A stretch of DNA of 11,130 bases from Paracoccaceae bacterium (lineage in GTDB: Bacteria > Pseudomonadota > Alphaproteobacteria > Rhodobacterales > Rhodobacteraceae). The notes beneath the pieces were generated by a model. It was not told the DNA's origin. It saw nothing but the letters and a program-made list of their open reading frames with translations, and searched no databases. This document shows positions 1 to 7,923 of the stretch, in pieces (within the stretch, counting starts at the first letter, position 1; every line of letters starts with the position of its first letter). The stretch is from contig RFUP01000043.1 in NCBI GenBank assembly GCA_009922885.1, positions 1 to 11,130 on the forward strand, given 5' to 3'. Both the position numbers and the translations under genes were made by a program.

Positions 1-555
1 GTTTCCCTTCTGGGCAACACCATTCCCACCGGAGCGATCCTGTTTGTTCTGATCCTTATTCTGGGGCCGATTTCGGGGGCGCATTTCAATCCTGCGGTCA
101 GTCTTGTATTCGCGATCCGTGGGGTGCTGCCGTGGCGTGAGCTTGCGCCATATATCGTCGCCCAAGTTGCTGGCGCGATCTTGGGCACCGTTGTGGCTCA
201 TGGCATGTTCGACCTGAACCTGCTTCAATTCTCTGAAAAAGCGCGAACGGGCGGTGCCCAGTGGTTCGCTGAAGGGGTGGCAACGTTTGGGTTGGTTCTG
301 GTGATATTCGGCGGCCTGAAAGCGCGTGCCGAAGCCATTCCCATGCTGGTCGGCCTCTACATCACGGCCGCCTACTGGTTCACTGCGTCCACGTCCTTCG
401 CAAACCCTGCCGTCACGATCGGGCGGGCATTCACGAATACCTTCGCCGGGATCGACCCATCGCATGTTGCGGCGTTTATCGCGGCGCAGCTTCTGGGCGC
501 GCTCTTGGCTCTGGGTTTGGCTGGATGGCTTTTCAATGACCCAAAGACTGAGTGA
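1..555 (+). CDS. Aquaporin / MIP-family channel, 5'-truncated by window edge
   Basis: This is the 3' part of a major intrinsic protein gene. The frame is open from base 1 and 184 codons are visible, so roughly 45 N-terminal residues (first helix and part of the second) lie outside the window. These inner-membrane channels pass water, glycerol or small neutral solutes such as arsenite. Both half-helix signatures are present: FNPAV at visible residues 29-33 (NPA at 88-96) and ANPAV near residue 135 (NPA at 403-411). Several hydrophobic helices lie between and after them. The residue just after the second NPA is Val, whereas classical aquaporins and GlpF have the selectivity-filter Arg there. 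The following TIGRAFTNTFAGI stretch resembles the AqpS-like group often found in bacterial ars operons. That placement is from memory, and no arsenic gene is visible here. The next gene, fadH, starts 79 bases downstream on the same strand. Family is secure; substrate is unknown. Confidence 0.9.
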   Translation, partial: VSLLGNTIPTGAILFVLILILGPISGAHFNPAVSLVFAIRGVLPWRELAPYIVAQVAGAILGTVVAHGMFDLNLLQFSEKARTGGAQWFAEGVATFGLVLVIFGGLKARAEAIPMLVGLYITAAYWFTASTSFANPAVTIGRAFTNTFAGIDPSHVAAFIAAQLLGALLALGLAGWLFNDPKTE

Positions 556-622
556 ATTACAACGCTGCCTGACGCCGCGTTTCGCGTGACAGCATAAAGC
601 GATTGGCGTTCTCTCTCGCAAA

Positions 623-629
623 AGGGAGG
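623..629 (+). promoter_or_regulatory. Shine-Dalgarno of fadH
   Basis: AGGGAGG lies 5 bases before the ATG at 635, a near-ideal ribosome binding site. It fixes the fadH start, which also matches the N-terminus expected for the family. Confidence 0.8.
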
Positions 630-634
630 CCGCT

Positions 635-2659
635 ATGACCCAATATCCGAACATGCTCGCACCGCTCGACTTGGGCTTCACCACGCTGAAGAACCGCGTG
701 CTGATGGGGTCCATGCACACAGGGCTGGAGGAGACGAAGGACTGGAACCGTGTCGCCGAGTTTTATGCCGCTCGGGCCAAAGGCGGTGTTGGCCTGATCG
801 TAACAGGGGGTATGGCACCGAACCGTGAGGGAGGTGTTTTCCCCGGTGCTGCTGGGCTCTTCAAGCCGGAGGATATTGCGAACCATCGCATTGTGACGGA
901 TCGCGTGCACGAGAATGGCGGCAAAATCGCGATGCAGATCCTGCATGCGGGACGTTATGCTTACGGGCCTGACTGTGTTTCGGCCTCTGCGGTCAAATCC
1001 CCGATTTCGCCGTTTCCTCCGAAGGAACTGGATGAAGAGGGCATCCAGAAACAGTTAAACGACATTGCAACCGCCGCCGCGCGTGCGCGTGAGGCTGGGT
1101 ATGACGGTGTCGAGGTGATGGGGTCGGAAGGCTACTTTATCAACCAGTTCCTCGTGACGCACACCAACAAGCGCACGGACGCATGGGGCGGCTCGTACGA
1201 AAACCGGATGCGTGTTGCGATTGAGGCTGTGAAGCGGGCACGCGCGGCGGCGGGCGATGATTTCATCATCATCTACCGTTTGAGCATGATCGATCTCGTT
1301 CCGAACGGCTCGACCACAGAAGAGGTTATCCAACTCGCGAAAGAGATAGAGAAAGCGGGGGCGACGATCATCAACACTGGGATTGGCTGGCACGAAGCAC
1401 GCGTGCCGACGATTGCCACCAGCGTTCCCCGCGCCGCGTTCTCTTGGGTCACCAAGAAGCTGATGGGCCATGTGTCGATCCCTGTCATTACCTCGAACCG
1501 GATCAATACGCCGGAAGTGGCGGAAGAGGTTTTGGCCTCGGGATGCGCGGATATGGTCTCGATGGCACGGCCTTTCCTTGCCGACGCGGATTTCGTGAAC
1601 AAGGCCGCAGCGGGCCGTGCCGAATTGATCGCGCCCTGCATCGCCTGCAACCAAGCCTGCTTGGATCACACATTCTCGGGGAAACTGACCTCTTGCCTCG
1701 TCAATCCTCGGGCGTGTTCAGAATCGGAGTTGGTGATTGCCCCTGCTGCGGTCCAGAAGTCGATTGCTGTCGTCGGGGCTGGTCCGGCCGGGCTTTCGGC
1801 GGCGATGACCGCAGCTGAGCGGGGCCATAAGGTAACGGTGTTTGACCGTGCAGACCGGTTGGGCGGGCAACTCAACATGGCAAAGGTCGTGCCCGGTAAG
1901 GAAGAATTCCATGGGTTGATCGAGTGGTTCGAGGCTATGGTGAAAGAACTGGACGTCGAGATGCGTCTTGGCACTGAAGCCACGGCGAATATGCTGAAAG
2001 GCTTCGACGAAGTGATCATCGCAACGGGTGTGATGCCGCGTGATCCAGTCATTCCGGGGCAGGATGGGAAGAATGTGTTGAGCTATATCGACGTGCTCCG
2101 GCATGGTGCCGCGGTCGGTAAACGTGTGGCTGTGATCGGGGCTGGTGGTATTGGCTTCGACGTTGCCGAATTCCTCACCACAGATCATTCGCCGACCACG
2201 GATTTGCCGGAGTGGATGAAGGAGTGGGGCGTAACTGACCCTGCAAAGGTGCGAGGCGGTTTGGTTCCGGAAGGCCCACAGCCTGCCCCTGCAACCCGCG
2301 ACGTTGTTCTCCTCCAGCGGAAGGCTGAAAAGCCTGGCAAGCGATTGGGGAAAACGACCGGGTGGATCCATCGCGCCAGCCTGCAGATGAAGGGCGTCAA
2401 AATGATCGGTGGCGTCAATTACGAACGCATTGACGACCAAGGCCTCCACGTGAGCTTCGGTGAGGCGCGCGAGACGCCCACTCTGATCGAATGTGACACC
2501 GTTGTTTTGTGTGCGGGCCAACTCAGTGAGCGCAGCTTGGCAGACGCCTTGGACGCCGAAGGTGTGAAGGTGCATGTGATCGGCGGTGCCGATGTGGCCG
2601 CCGAACTCGACGCCAAACGTGCGATCAATCAAGGGACAAGGCTGGCAGCATCGCTTTAA
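635..2659 (+). CDS. fadH: 2,4-dienoyl-CoA reductase (NADPH), FadH type
   Basis: This enzyme reduces 2,4-dienoyl-CoA with NADPH, so that unsaturated fatty acids can complete beta-oxidation in the cytoplasm. Its 674 residues match the full-length E. coli type. The N-terminal OYE-like FMN barrel spans about 5-330. Catalytic Tyr167 (in GSEGYFINQF) and His253 (in GIGWHEAR) correspond to the E. coli active-site pair. The 4Fe-4S cluster ligands are Cys335, 338, 342 and 354 (CxxCxxxCx11C). The FAD-binding GAGPAG is at 381-386 and a second nucleotide-binding GAGGIG at 502-507 should take NADPH. Long stretches, such as LDLGFTTLKNRVLMGSMHTG near the start and GKTTGWIHR near 572-580, are those I recall from E. 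coli FadH. Related OYE fusions (trimethylamine or N-methylproline demethylases) are the alternative, but the match to FadH is much closer. All cofactor residues are intact. The gene probably forms an operon with the AEC carrier 51 bases downstream. Confidence 0.94.
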   Translation: MTQYPNMLAPLDLGFTTLKNRVLMGSMHTGLEETKDWNRVAEFYAARAKGGVGLIVTGGMAPNREGGVFPGAAGLFKPEDIANHRIVTDRVHENGGKIAMQILHAGRYAYGPDCVSASAVKSPISPFPPKELDEEGIQKQLNDIATAAARAREAGYDGVEVMGSEGYFINQFLVTHTNKRTDAWGGSYENRMRVAIEAVKRARAAAGDDFIIIYRLSMIDLVPNGSTTEEVIQLAKEIEKAGATIINTGIGWHEARVPTIATSVPRAAFSWVTKKLMGHVSIPVITSNRINTPEVAEEVLASGCADMVSMARPFLADADFVNKAAAGRAELIAPCIACNQACLDHTFSGKLTSCLVNPRACSESELVIAPAAVQKSIAVVGAGPAGLSAAMTAAERGHKVTVFDRADRLGGQLNMAKVVPGKEEFHGLIEWFEAMVKELDVEMRLGTEATANMLKGFDEVIIATGVMPRDPVIPGQDGKNVLSYIDVLRHGAAVGKRVAVIGAGGIGFDVAEFLTTDHSPTTDLPEWMKEWGVTDPAKVRGGLVPEGPQPAPATRDVVLLQRKAEKPGKRLGKTTGWIHRASLQMKGVKMIGGVNYERIDDQGLHVSFGEARETPTLIECDTVVLCAGQLSERSLADALDAEGVKVHVIGGADVAAELDAKRAINQGTRLAASL

Positions 2660-2679
2660 GGCGTTGCGGCCCGGTGTTT

Positions 2680-2710
2680 CGCGTGCTCCAAGACGGTTAA
2701 GGAGCGCGCG
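2680..2710 (+). promoter_or_regulatory. Predicted hairpin sequestering the AEC-gene Shine-Dalgarno
   Basis: CGCGTGCTCC at 2680-2689 can pair with GGAGCGCGCG at 2701-2710. This gives a 10-bp stem with one G-U pair (2684/2706) around an 11-base loop. T2679 could also pair with the A of the start codon at 2711. The right arm contains the GGAG (2701-2704) that is the only plausible ribosome binding site for the next gene. The fadH stop ends at 2659, about 20 bases before the stem, so a terminating ribosome would probably not melt it. The pairing is seen directly; the regulatory role is inferred. Confidence 0.55.
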
Positions 2711-3616
2711 ATGCTGACTATTCTTGCGGGGTTGTTCCCGTCATTTCTTTTGGTGGCCTTGGGCGGCCTGGTTCGCAAGCGGCTTAGCGAAGCGGCTTGG
2801 ATCGGGCTGGACCGCCTGAATTTCGAGGTGCTCTTTCCGGCGCTCCTCTTTACGGCAGCAGCATCGCGCGAAATCGATCTTGCGCGCGTTGCCGTGATCG
2901 GGCCGGGGGTCTGGGCAATCCTGACTCTTGGATTGATCGCAGGCTATGGTGCAAGAAAATACGGGCCAGAAAGCTTTCTCGATTTTGCGGGAGCATGGCA
3001 AACGGCGTGGCGTTTCAATACCGCGCTTGGCTTTGTTGCTGTGAATACCCTTATTCACGCCGACGCCGCGCTGATGGCCGTGTGCGCGGGCTTGGCTGTG
3101 CCTTTGGCGAATGTGTTTGCCGTTTCTGCGCTCTCGCGCGGTGGCAACCTCGGTTTGGGTCAGACGGTCAGGAAGATTGCGTTCAACCCGTTCCTGCTTG
3201 CTAGTGCCAGCGGGTTGTTGGTGGGGCTTTCCGGGTTTGCGATCCCGAAAGTCGCTCTCGCGCCCCTCCAACTGCTTTCCGAGGCAGCGATCCCGATTGC
3301 GCTGCTGTCCGTCGGCGCGACCATGGACTGGAAAGCACTTGCAAGACTGGATGGCTTCTCTGGAACACTTGTTGGCGTCAAACTGGTATTGCTGCCCGGA
3401 ATGACCTTTGCCGCTTGTCGCCTTCTGGGGGCTGACCCGGCAATCACGTCGATACTCACCATGTTCGCGGCCCTGCCAACGGCGAGCGGCGCGCATGTTC
3501 TTGCAGCGGGCTTCGGTGCTGACCGCGTTCTGGTCGCGACGATTGTTGCCCAATCGACGATTCTCGCAGCCATAACTCTACCCATTTGGATTGTTTTAGT
3601 TACTTTTGCGCCATGA
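2711..3616 (+). CDS. AEC-family transporter (auxin efflux carrier-like)
   Basis: This is a 301-residue inner-membrane protein of the AEC (auxin efflux carrier) family, whose bacterial members move malonate, malate and other organic anions. About ten hydrophobic segments can be drawn, roughly at 4-21, 34-50, 58-77, 95-112, 118-138, 158-178, 185-203, 218-236, 246-267 and 274-297. Family-typical features are VPLAN at 130-134 before a helix break, NP at 159-160, the LPTASGAHVLA stretch at about 255-265, and a C-terminal QSTILAAITLPIW helix. The ATG at 2711 follows TTAAGGAG with 6 bases spacing; the GGAG is partly buried in a predicted hairpin (2680-2710). The gene is 51 bases after fadH on the same strand, so co-transcription is likely. 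A carboxylate substrate linked to fatty-acid breakdown is a guess. No clear intrinsic terminator follows it. Confidence 0.87.
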   Translation: MLTILAGLFPSFLLVALGGLVRKRLSEAAWIGLDRLNFEVLFPALLFTAAASREIDLARVAVIGPGVWAILTLGLIAGYGARKYGPESFLDFAGAWQTAWRFNTALGFVAVNTLIHADAALMAVCAGLAVPLANVFAVSALSRGGNLGLGQTVRKIAFNPFLLASASGLLVGLSGFAIPKVALAPLQLLSEAAIPIALLSVGATMDWKALARLDGFSGTLVGVKLVLLPGMTFAACRLLGADPAITSILTMFAALPTASGAHVLAAGFGADRVLVATIVAQSTILAAITLPIWIVLVTFAP

Positions 3617-3646
3617 AGCGTTTCCTCACCATTAACGATCCTCCGT

Positions 3647-3660
3647 AATACCCCCGTATT
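3647..3660. promoter_or_regulatory. Possible LysR-type operator (AATAC-CCCC-GTATT)
   Basis: A perfect 5-bp inverted repeat with a 4-base spacer lies 79 bases before the start of the LysR-family gene, in the 122-base gap after the AEC gene. Its ATAC...GTAT core fits the loose palindromic T-N11-A pattern of LysR boxes, so autoregulation is possible. The repeat is short enough to arise by chance. Confidence 0.35.
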
Positions 3661-3738
3661 GTCTGTTATGTGCCCTAGTCCTGCCTGATTTCCTGAGCAT
3701 CACTGTTATCCGACGAGAAACGGAAAAGGGCTGCTTCA

Positions 3739-4644
3739 ATGGACCGCCTTACAGAAATGGAAGCCTTCGCAACCGTGGTAGACCAGGGTGGTTTTACCGA
3801 CGCTGCGAAGAAGATGGGAATCTCGAAATCCGCGGTTTCTAAACACGTGTCGGCGCTTGAAGCCCGCTTGGGTGCGCGCTTGCTGAACCGGACAACACGG
3901 CGCGTTAGCCCGACCGAGATCGGCCTCGCGTATTACGACCGTGCCCGCCGTGTGTTGAACGATGCGGGTGAAGCCGACGCGCTTGTGACCTCGATGCAGT
4001 CTGCGCCTTCGGGCTTGCTGCGGATCAGCGTTGCGACCGATTTCGGTGTGAACCACCTGTCTCCTATCCTTGGCGAGTTCTTGCAGGAGTATCCCGATAT
4101 CAACGTGAACATGGTGTTGAACAACCGCTATGTGGAGTTGATCTCGGAAGGGTTCGATATGGCGATCCGGATCGGTGATCTGGAAGACTCGACCCTGCGG
4201 GCACGGAAGCTGACCGAAACTACGCGCCGCATGATCGCGAGCCCGCGTTATTTCCAGAAATACGGTCGCCCGATGCGTATCGACGACCTGAATGAGCATA
4301 AGCTCCTGCACTATTCCAGCCAGTCCAACGGGAATGTCTGGAAAGTGACTGCGCCGTCCGGTGAGCGCCGTCAGGTGCGGACCGCTGGTGGCCTTTCGGT
4401 GAACGATGGCCAGTCGCTGCTGAATGCTTGCGTTGCCGGGTTGGGCATCGCCTACTTGCCGTCGTTCCTCTATGCGGATGCAATGGCCAAAGGGCTGGTT
4501 GAGGACGTCATCCCCGATCTGCCGCTTGAAACCCAAGGCATCTACGCGGTCTACCCGCCGGGCCGTTTCACGCAGCCGAAAGTTCGTGCCTTTATCGACT
4601 TCCTTGTCGACGCGTTCGGCGACAAAGGCCCGACCGACTGGTAA
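3739..4644 (+). CDS. LysR-family transcriptional regulator (CrgA-like)
   Basis: This 301-residue protein is a complete LysR-type DNA-binding regulator acting in the cytoplasm. The N-terminal winged helix-turn-helix covers about residues 1-60, with the recognition region GGFTDAAKKMGISKSAVSKH near 17-36 and the conserved LEARLGARLLNRTTRRVSPTEIG following it. A linker helix leads into the periplasmic-binding-protein-like effector domain (about 90-293). The VNDGQSLLNACVAGLGIAYLPSF segment near 228-250 is typical of the CrgA/AaeR-like group. The ATG at 3739 is preceded by a modest purine-rich AAAAGGG at 3724-3730, 8 bases upstream. The gene lies 122 bases after the AEC carrier on the same strand. 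It may control itself or the fadH-AEC pair, but neither target nor ligand can be read from sequence. It ends 20 bases before a strong bidirectional terminator. Confidence 0.93.
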   Translation: MDRLTEMEAFATVVDQGGFTDAAKKMGISKSAVSKHVSALEARLGARLLNRTTRRVSPTEIGLAYYDRARRVLNDAGEADALVTSMQSAPSGLLRISVATDFGVNHLSPILGEFLQEYPDINVNMVLNNRYVELISEGFDMAIRIGDLEDSTLRARKLTETTRRMIASPRYFQKYGRPMRIDDLNEHKLLHYSSQSNGNVWKVTAPSGERRQVRTAGGLSVNDGQSLLNACVAGLGIAYLPSFLYADAMAKGLVEDVIPDLPLETQGIYAVYPPGRFTQPKVRAFIDFLVDAFGDKGPTDW

Positions 4645-4664
4645 GTTACCAAAATCCAAAATGA

Positions 4665-4698
4665 AAAACGGCGGCAAGAACTCTCTTGCCGCCGTTTT
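4665..4698. terminator. Bidirectional intrinsic terminator between convergent genes
   Basis: A perfect 15-bp inverted repeat (4665-4679 with 4684-4698) encloses a 4-base loop, with GC core CGGCGGCAAGA and flanking A4/T4 runs. The plus-strand transcript ends in TTTTCCTTTG. The minus-strand transcript ends in a T5 run (the complement of AAAAA at 4664-4668) after the stem. It sits between the LysR gene stop (4644) and the RND gene stop (4711), so it can end both transcripts. Confidence 0.92.
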
Positions 4699-4710
4699 CC
4701 TTTGTCAGTT

Positions 4711-7700
4711 TCACGTCTTGAAGACGCGATAGATCGCCGGGATCACCAGAACCGTCAGCGCCGTTGACGAGGCGAGGCCGAAGAGCAGCGAGATTGCGAG
4801 GCCTTGGAAGATTGGGTCCGTCAGGATTACCACGGCACCAATCATGGCGGCGATAGCCGTCAGGAGGATTGGCTTGAAGCGGATCGCGCCTGCTTCGATC
4901 AAGACCTCAACTGGTGGCATGGCAGGATCGGCATGGCGGATGAAATCGACCAAGAGGATCGAGTTCCGAACGATGATGCCAGCAAGGGCGATAAAGCCGA
5001 TCATCGAGGTTGCCGAAAACGGCGCGCCGAAAAGCCAGTGGCCGATCATGATGCCGAGGAACGTCAGCGGCACAGGTGTGAGGATCACCAGCGGCAGGCG
5101 GAACGAGCCGAACTGGGCGACAACGAGGATGTAGATCCCCAAAAGCGCCACGCCGAAAGCTGCGCCCATGTCGCGGAAGGTAACATAAGTTACTTCCCAT
5201 TCACCGTCCCAGAGGAGCGTGGTTTTGGTTTCGTCCTCCGGTTGGCCGTAGAGGCTGATTTCAGGTTTCGTGCCTTCGGCCCAATCCATTTTGTCGAGTT
5301 CGGCGCTGACGGCGATCATCCCGTAGAGAGGAGCCTCAAAAGCGCCCGCCAATTCGGCAGTTACCATTTCGGCGGCCCGGCCATTGTGGCGGAAAATCGG
5401 GAAGCTCGCTTGCTCTTCGCGGATCTGGATCACATCCCCAAGTTCCACGACACCGCGCGCGCCGGGTAGGACATTTGCGGGGATCGGGGTGGAGAGGAAA
5501 CGCTCGTCCATCACGCGCGCGCCCTTGTCGCGGGCAATTTCGAGCGGGATCGGATGCCGTCCGTTTTCACGATGGGAATAGCCGACTGTCTGGCCTCCGT
5601 TCAGGATGGCAATCGTATCGAACACGTCTTGTTCCTGCACACCGAAGAACTCCAGATCATCGGTCGAGATCGTGGCGCGCAGGCGGCGGGCCTGTTGGCC
5701 GTAGCTGTCATCTGCGTCGACAACGAAGGGCACTGCCTCGAAGGCTTGACGGATCTTGGCAGCAGCTTCGCGGCGGGCTTCCGGGGTTGGGCCGTAGACC
5801 TCCGCCAAGAGCGTGGCGATTACAGGCGGGCCCGGAGGCGGCTCGACGACTTTCAGAGAGGTGCCTGCCGGAACGTCGAGAATGGCGATCTTCTCGCGGA
5901 TTTCGAGAGCTATTTCGTGGCTCGCGCGTTCGCGTTCGGTCTTTGCCGAGAGATTGATCGAGACCTCGCCGAGATTGGCTTCCTGACGCAGGAAATAGTG
6001 GCGCACGAGGCCATTGAAGTTGAAGGGCGCAGCCGTTCCAGCTTGCGTTTGAACGTTCAGTACCTCGGGCAGGCCCATAACGATTTGGGCGATGTCTTGC
6101 GCAACGCGATCAGTCGCTTCGACAGAAGAGCCTTCCGGCATGTCGATCATGACTGCCAGCTCGGACTTGTTGTCGAAGGGAAGCAGTTTGACTGTCACGT
6201 CCTTTGTGTAAAGCGCACCGAGCGAGCCGAAAGACAGCACGATTGACGCGATTATGAACACCCAGCTTCGAGCCTTGGACTTGAGGATTGGGCGGGCGAG
6301 GCGCTCGTAGAAACGTTCCAAAGTGCCGCCGTGATGGCCGCCGTGGCTATCATCGTGGGCATGGGCCGACATATCAGCTCCACCCGCGACCTTAACCATT
6401 AGCCACGGCGTAATGATGACAGCGACGAAGAAGCTGAAGATCATCGCGGCAGAGGCATTCGCCGGGATCGGCGACATGTAGGGGCCCATCAGGCCGGAGA
6501 CGAACAGCATCGGCAGAAGGGCTGCAACGACTGTGAGTGTGGCGACAATCGTTGGGTTGCCAACTTCGGCCACGGCGTCGATGGCTGCTTTCATGCGGTC
6601 GCGGCCGTCTTTCATGCCCCAGTGGCGGGCGATGTTTTCGATCACCACGATGGCGTCATCGACAAGAATACCGATGGAGAAGATCAAGGCGAAGAGCGAG
6701 ACACGGTTAAGCGTGTAGCCCATGATCCACGAGGCGAAGAGCGTCAGGAGGATCGTGACGGGGATCACGATGGCCACCACGATCGACTCGCGCCAGCCGA
6801 TTGCCAAGAAGACCAAGGCGATGATCGAGACGGTGGCGAGGCCGAGGTGGAACAGAAGTTCGTTCGCTTTTTCGTCGGCGGTCTCGCCGTAATCGCGGGT
6901 GACGTTAACCTTTATGCCTTCGGGGATCAGCGTGCTTTCAAGGGCGTGGACGCGGTGCAATACCTCCTCTGCGACGATCACGGCATTCGCGCCTGCGCGC
7001 TTTGCCACTGCGATGGTGACCGCGGGCGTGCGGCGAAGCTCTTCACCTTCACGGGTGATCTGGCTGACGATGTGATCCGAGCTATCCGGAACAAATGAAA
7101 CATCGGCGACGTCGGCTACGTAAACGGGGCGGCCATCTCGGGTTGTCAGAAGTAAACTGGCAACTTCTGAAGGGGCGGTTAACGTCTCGCCCGCAACGAG
7201 TGCGATCTGCTCGCCGCCGTTACGAAGAAGGCCTGTGTTAAGACTTCTATTCGCCTGAGAGACCTTCCCCGCGAGCTGTTGCAGGGTAACGCCGTAGAGG
7301 GCGAGGCGCTCGGGGTCGGGGGCGATGCGGATGACTTCCTGCGCTTCTCCGACGATGTAGGTGAGGCCCACTTCGTTAACCTTGGCCACCTCGGCCTGAA
7401 CCTCCCGCGCGATGCGGGTGAGATCGTTGGCGCTGGCCTCATGGCCGGGGGCGGGTGCGAGGGTGAGGGCGATGATCGCGACGTCATCGATTCCGCGCCC
7501 GATAACAAGAGGTTCCGGGATTCCGAGAGGCAGGCGGGTGATGTTTGCGCGGAGTTTATCGTGGACGCGGAGGATGGCGTCTTCGGATTTTGTGCCGACG
7601 AGGAAGCGGGCGGTGACCATCGCGTTGTCGTCGCGGGTTTGGGAGTAGACGTGTTCGACGTCGTTAATGCCTTTGACCAGCACTTCCAGCGGCTCGGTGA

Positions 7701-7923
7701 CGAGTTTCACCCCGTCTTCCGCGCGGAGGCCGGGGGCTTGCACGTGGATGTCGACGAGGGGCACGGAGATCTGGGGCTCTTCCTCGCGGGGGAGCGAGAT
7801 CAGGGCCACGAGGCCAGCGGCTACGGCGGCGAGGATGAAGAGGGGCGTGAGGGCCGAGCGGATGAAGGCGCTCGTCAGGCCGCCAGCGATGCCGAGGGCG
7901 TGGGATTTCTGGGGCGTGCTCAT
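4711..7923 (-). CDS. RND efflux permease, HAE1/AcrB-like
   Basis: This is a 1070-residue inner-membrane pump, the usual length for AcrB-type permeases, which export drugs and other hydrophobic compounds using the proton gradient. Helix 1 is near 22-44, followed by the family-typical LPREEEPQIS and a large periplasmic loop. Helices 2-6 lie at about 355-510, a second periplasmic loop at about 575-910, and helices 8-12 from about 917 to the end. The proton-relay Asp pair is present in helix 4 (GILVDDAIVVIEN, Asp422-Asp423), which favours the hydrophobe-exporting class over heavy-metal CusA types. The helix-10 lysine of AcrB appears to be Arg986 (VRNSILLVDF). Unusually, the cytoplasmic loop after helix 6 is His-rich: five His within residues 521-531. 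The ATG overlaps the adaptor stop by 4 bases (ATGA), with GGAG 8 bases upstream inside the adaptor gene. Substrate unknown. Confidence 0.94.
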   Translation of the reverse strand: MSTPQKSHALGIAGGLTSAFIRSALTPLFILAAVAAGLVALISLPREEEPQISVPLVDIHVQAPGLRAEDGVKLVTEPLEVLVKGINDVEHVYSQTRDDNAMVTARFLVGTKSEDAILRVHDKLRANITRLPLGIPEPLVIGRGIDDVAIIALTLAPAPGHEASANDLTRIAREVQAEVAKVNEVGLTYIVGEAQEVIRIAPDPERLALYGVTLQQLAGKVSQANRSLNTGLLRNGGEQIALVAGETLTAPSEVASLLLTTRDGRPVYVADVADVSFVPDSSDHIVSQITREGEELRRTPAVTIAVAKRAGANAVIVAEEVLHRVHALESTLIPEGIKVNVTRDYGETADEKANELLFHLGLATVSIIALVFLAIGWRESIVVAIVIPVTILLTLFASWIMGYTLNRVSLFALIFSIGILVDDAIVVIENIARHWGMKDGRDRMKAAIDAVAEVGNPTIVATLTVVAALLPMLFVSGLMGPYMSPIPANASAAMIFSFFVAVIITPWLMVKVAGGADMSAHAHDDSHGGHHGGTLERFYERLARPILKSKARSWVFIIASIVLSFGSLGALYTKDVTVKLLPFDNKSELAVMIDMPEGSSVEATDRVAQDIAQIVMGLPEVLNVQTQAGTAAPFNFNGLVRHYFLRQEANLGEVSINLSAKTERERASHEIALEIREKIAILDVPAGTSLKVVEPPPGPPVIATLLAEVYGPTPEARREAAAKIRQAFEAVPFVVDADDSYGQQARRLRATISTDDLEFFGVQEQDVFDTIAILNGGQTVGYSHRENGRHPIPLEIARDKGARVMDERFLSTPIPANVLPGARGVVELGDVIQIREEQASFPIFRHNGRAAEMVTAELAGAFEAPLYGMIAVSAELDKMDWAEGTKPEISLYGQPEDETKTTLLWDGEWEVTYVTFRDMGAAFGVALLGIYILVVAQFGSFRLPLVILTPVPLTFLGIMIGHWLFGAPFSATSMIGFIALAGIIVRNSILLVDFIRHADPAMPPVEVLIEAGAIRFKPILLTAIAAMIGAVVILTDPIFQGLAISLLFGLASSTALTVLVIPAIYRVFKT

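Noticed and set aside
560..592. A possible terminator hairpin after the aquaporin gene (CGCG-TTT-CGCG)
   Set aside because: Only a 4-bp GC stem can be formed and no T-run follows, so I do not call a terminator.
605..629. Possible pairing of CTCTC with the GGGAG of the fadH ribosome site
   Set aside because: It is only about 5 bp including a G-U pair, too weak to be credited, unlike the hairpin before the AEC gene.
1718..2632. A 304-codon open frame on the minus strand inside fadH
   Set aside because: It lies wholly antisense to intact FadH catalytic and cofactor domains, has no family features and arises from codon bias in GC-rich DNA.
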